A stretch of DNA of 64,000 bases from Bosea sp. NBC_00550 (lineage in GTDB: Bacteria > Pseudomonadota > Alphaproteobacteria > Rhizobiales > Beijerinckiaceae): positions 4,554,501 through 4,618,500 of the forward strand of contig NZ_CP102772.1 of the NCBI RefSeq assembly GCF_026020075.1. Reading direction: 5' to 3'. The notes below the pieces were generated by a model that worked only from the letters and a program-made list of their open reading frames with translations, was not told the DNA's origin and searched no databases. A program made the translations under genes and the position numbers. Position 1 is the first letter of the stretch; each line of letters begins with the position of its first letter. Below are positions 63,255 through 64,000 of the stretch, in pieces.

Positions 63255-64000
63255 ATGAACGACCTATCCCCGCCGAACGCTGCGCGGGCCGGGCTGGCCT
63301 TCAGTTTCGATGTGTTCGACACATCTCTCTGCCGCCTCCTCCATCTGCCCGAGCATCTTCACCTTGTCGTCGGGCGAAAGCTGCGCCGGCTTGGCCTATC
63401 GAAGCTCAGCGACACCGAATGGCTTTATGCCCGGGCACAGGCCGAGTTCGATCAAAGGCTCACGGTTCCTCACCGCGAGGTCACGCTCGACGATATCTAC
63501 GGCCGCCTGGCCGGCTTTCTCGGCCTGTCGCCGGAGGTCGCGCGTGTCGCGCGCGGAATGGAATTCGAGGAGGAGCTGCGTCTCATCCGCCCGATCGCGT
63601 CGACGCGGAGCAGGGTGGCGGCGCTGGCACGGAGCGGGCAGCCGCTGCTCTTCCTGTCGGATACCTATTTCACGGCGGATGAGGTCGGCCAGCTTCTCGC
63701 CAAGGCCGGCTATGCCCCTCCGATGGCGATCATCTCGTCGTGCGAGGAGCTCAGGAGCAAGATCGATGGCAGCATTTTCGGCCATGTTGCGGGCCGAAAA
63801 AACCTCTCCGGCCTGCGCTTCCAGCATCTGGGCGATAATGCGCTGAGCGATGTCCAGAACGCCCGGGCGAATGGCTGGGAAGCCACGCTGTTCAGCGACT
63901 CCCATTGGACGACCCGCGAGCGGGTGCTGTTCGCATCCGGAGCCGGCGATGTCCTGGCCTCCACCATAGCGGGGTCGGCGCGAGCTGCTCGTCTCGGACA
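63255..64000 (+). CDS. HAD-superfamily-like protein, truncated by the window end
   Basis: The frame is open from ATG 63255 (after GCAGGAGG) to the last base, 248 residues so far. Motif I is FSFDVFDTSL (D19-V-F-D-T), motif II FLSDTYFTADE, and motif IV FQHLGDNALSDVQNARANGW. It is clearly related to the HAD-like protein at 57487-59436, with the same Phe in place of the second Asp and a similar distance from the start. The C-terminal domain lies beyond the window. Confidence 0.78.
   Translation, partial: MNDLSPPNAARAGLAFSFDVFDTSLCRLLHLPEHLHLVVGRKLRRLGLSKLSDTEWLYARAQAEFDQRLTVPHREVTLDDIYGRLAGFLGLSPEVARVARGMEFEEELRLIRPIASTRSRVAALARSGQPLLFLSDTYFTADEVGQLLAKAGYAPPMAIISSCEELRSKIDGSIFGHVAGRKNLSGLRFQHLGDNALSDVQNARANGWEATLFSDSHWTTRERVLFASGAGDVLASTIAGSARAARLG

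Overview
High-GC chromosomal DNA of an alphaproteobacterium, most likely of the order Hyphomicrobiales (Bosea/Methylobacteriaceae-like; genus not certain). The reasons are an F1-only ATP synthase operon (atpHAGDC without F0 genes) next to priA, an ethylmalonyl-CoA mutase, a minimal PutA beside an Lrp-type PutR, a ComF-grxC-DUF1178 neighbourhood, and an exo-type polysaccharide locus with ExoY-, ExoF-, ExoP- and ExoK-like proteins.

Region 1 (1-33187) is ordinary chromosome. It holds priA; atpHAGDC with an intrinsic terminator; a VOC protein with RppH; an ArsR regulator divergent from an Old Yellow Enzyme; putA/putR; a solute-binding protein and an acyl-CoA synthetase; a GNAT-like protein; a zinc-type CobW GTPase; two EamA transporters; a penicillin-binding DD-carboxypeptidase; a thiolase; an MFS transporter; an AbrB/PIN toxin-antitoxin pair with a clear palindromic operator; BolA; a J-domain protein; ethylmalonyl-CoA mutase; a SleB-type cell-wall hydrolase; DUF1178; glutaredoxin and ComF. 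Six REP-like inverted-repeat elements of about 80-150 bp lie between these genes. One splits atpD from atpC, and another creates a false N-terminal extension on priA.

Region 2 (33218-41575) is an 8.36-kb integrative element in the 3' end of tRNA-Glu(CTC). It is bounded by a perfect 46-bp direct repeat and carries paired arm-type repeats just inside both ends. It encodes a tyrosine integrase, RNase HI, a serine recombinase, a decayed Bro-N protein, a probable ribbon-helix-helix protein, an HdeA-like periplasmic chaperone and several unknown proteins. Many genes have their own hairpin terminator. A 16-bp motif is repeated four times upstream of the ribbon-helix-helix gene, and a partial fifth copy precedes another gene. 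No virion or conjugation genes are visible. This is the least explained part of the window.

Region 3 (41590-64000) is an exopolysaccharide locus of the Wzx/Wzy type. It has an ExoF-like export protein, a LuxR-type response regulator, an ExoY-like initiating transferase, several glycosyltransferases (one a GT4-GT2 fusion), a Wzy-like polymerase, an ExoP-like co-polymerase whose kinase motifs are all degenerate, FkbM and SAM methyltransferases, a Wzx flippase, a FAD-dependent oxidoreductase, a Tat-exported GH16 glycanase, and two HAD-like proteins sharing a DVFDT motif. The second of these runs off the end of the window. Together they would start a repeat unit on a lipid carrier, extend and decorate it, flip it, polymerise it, export it and trim it.
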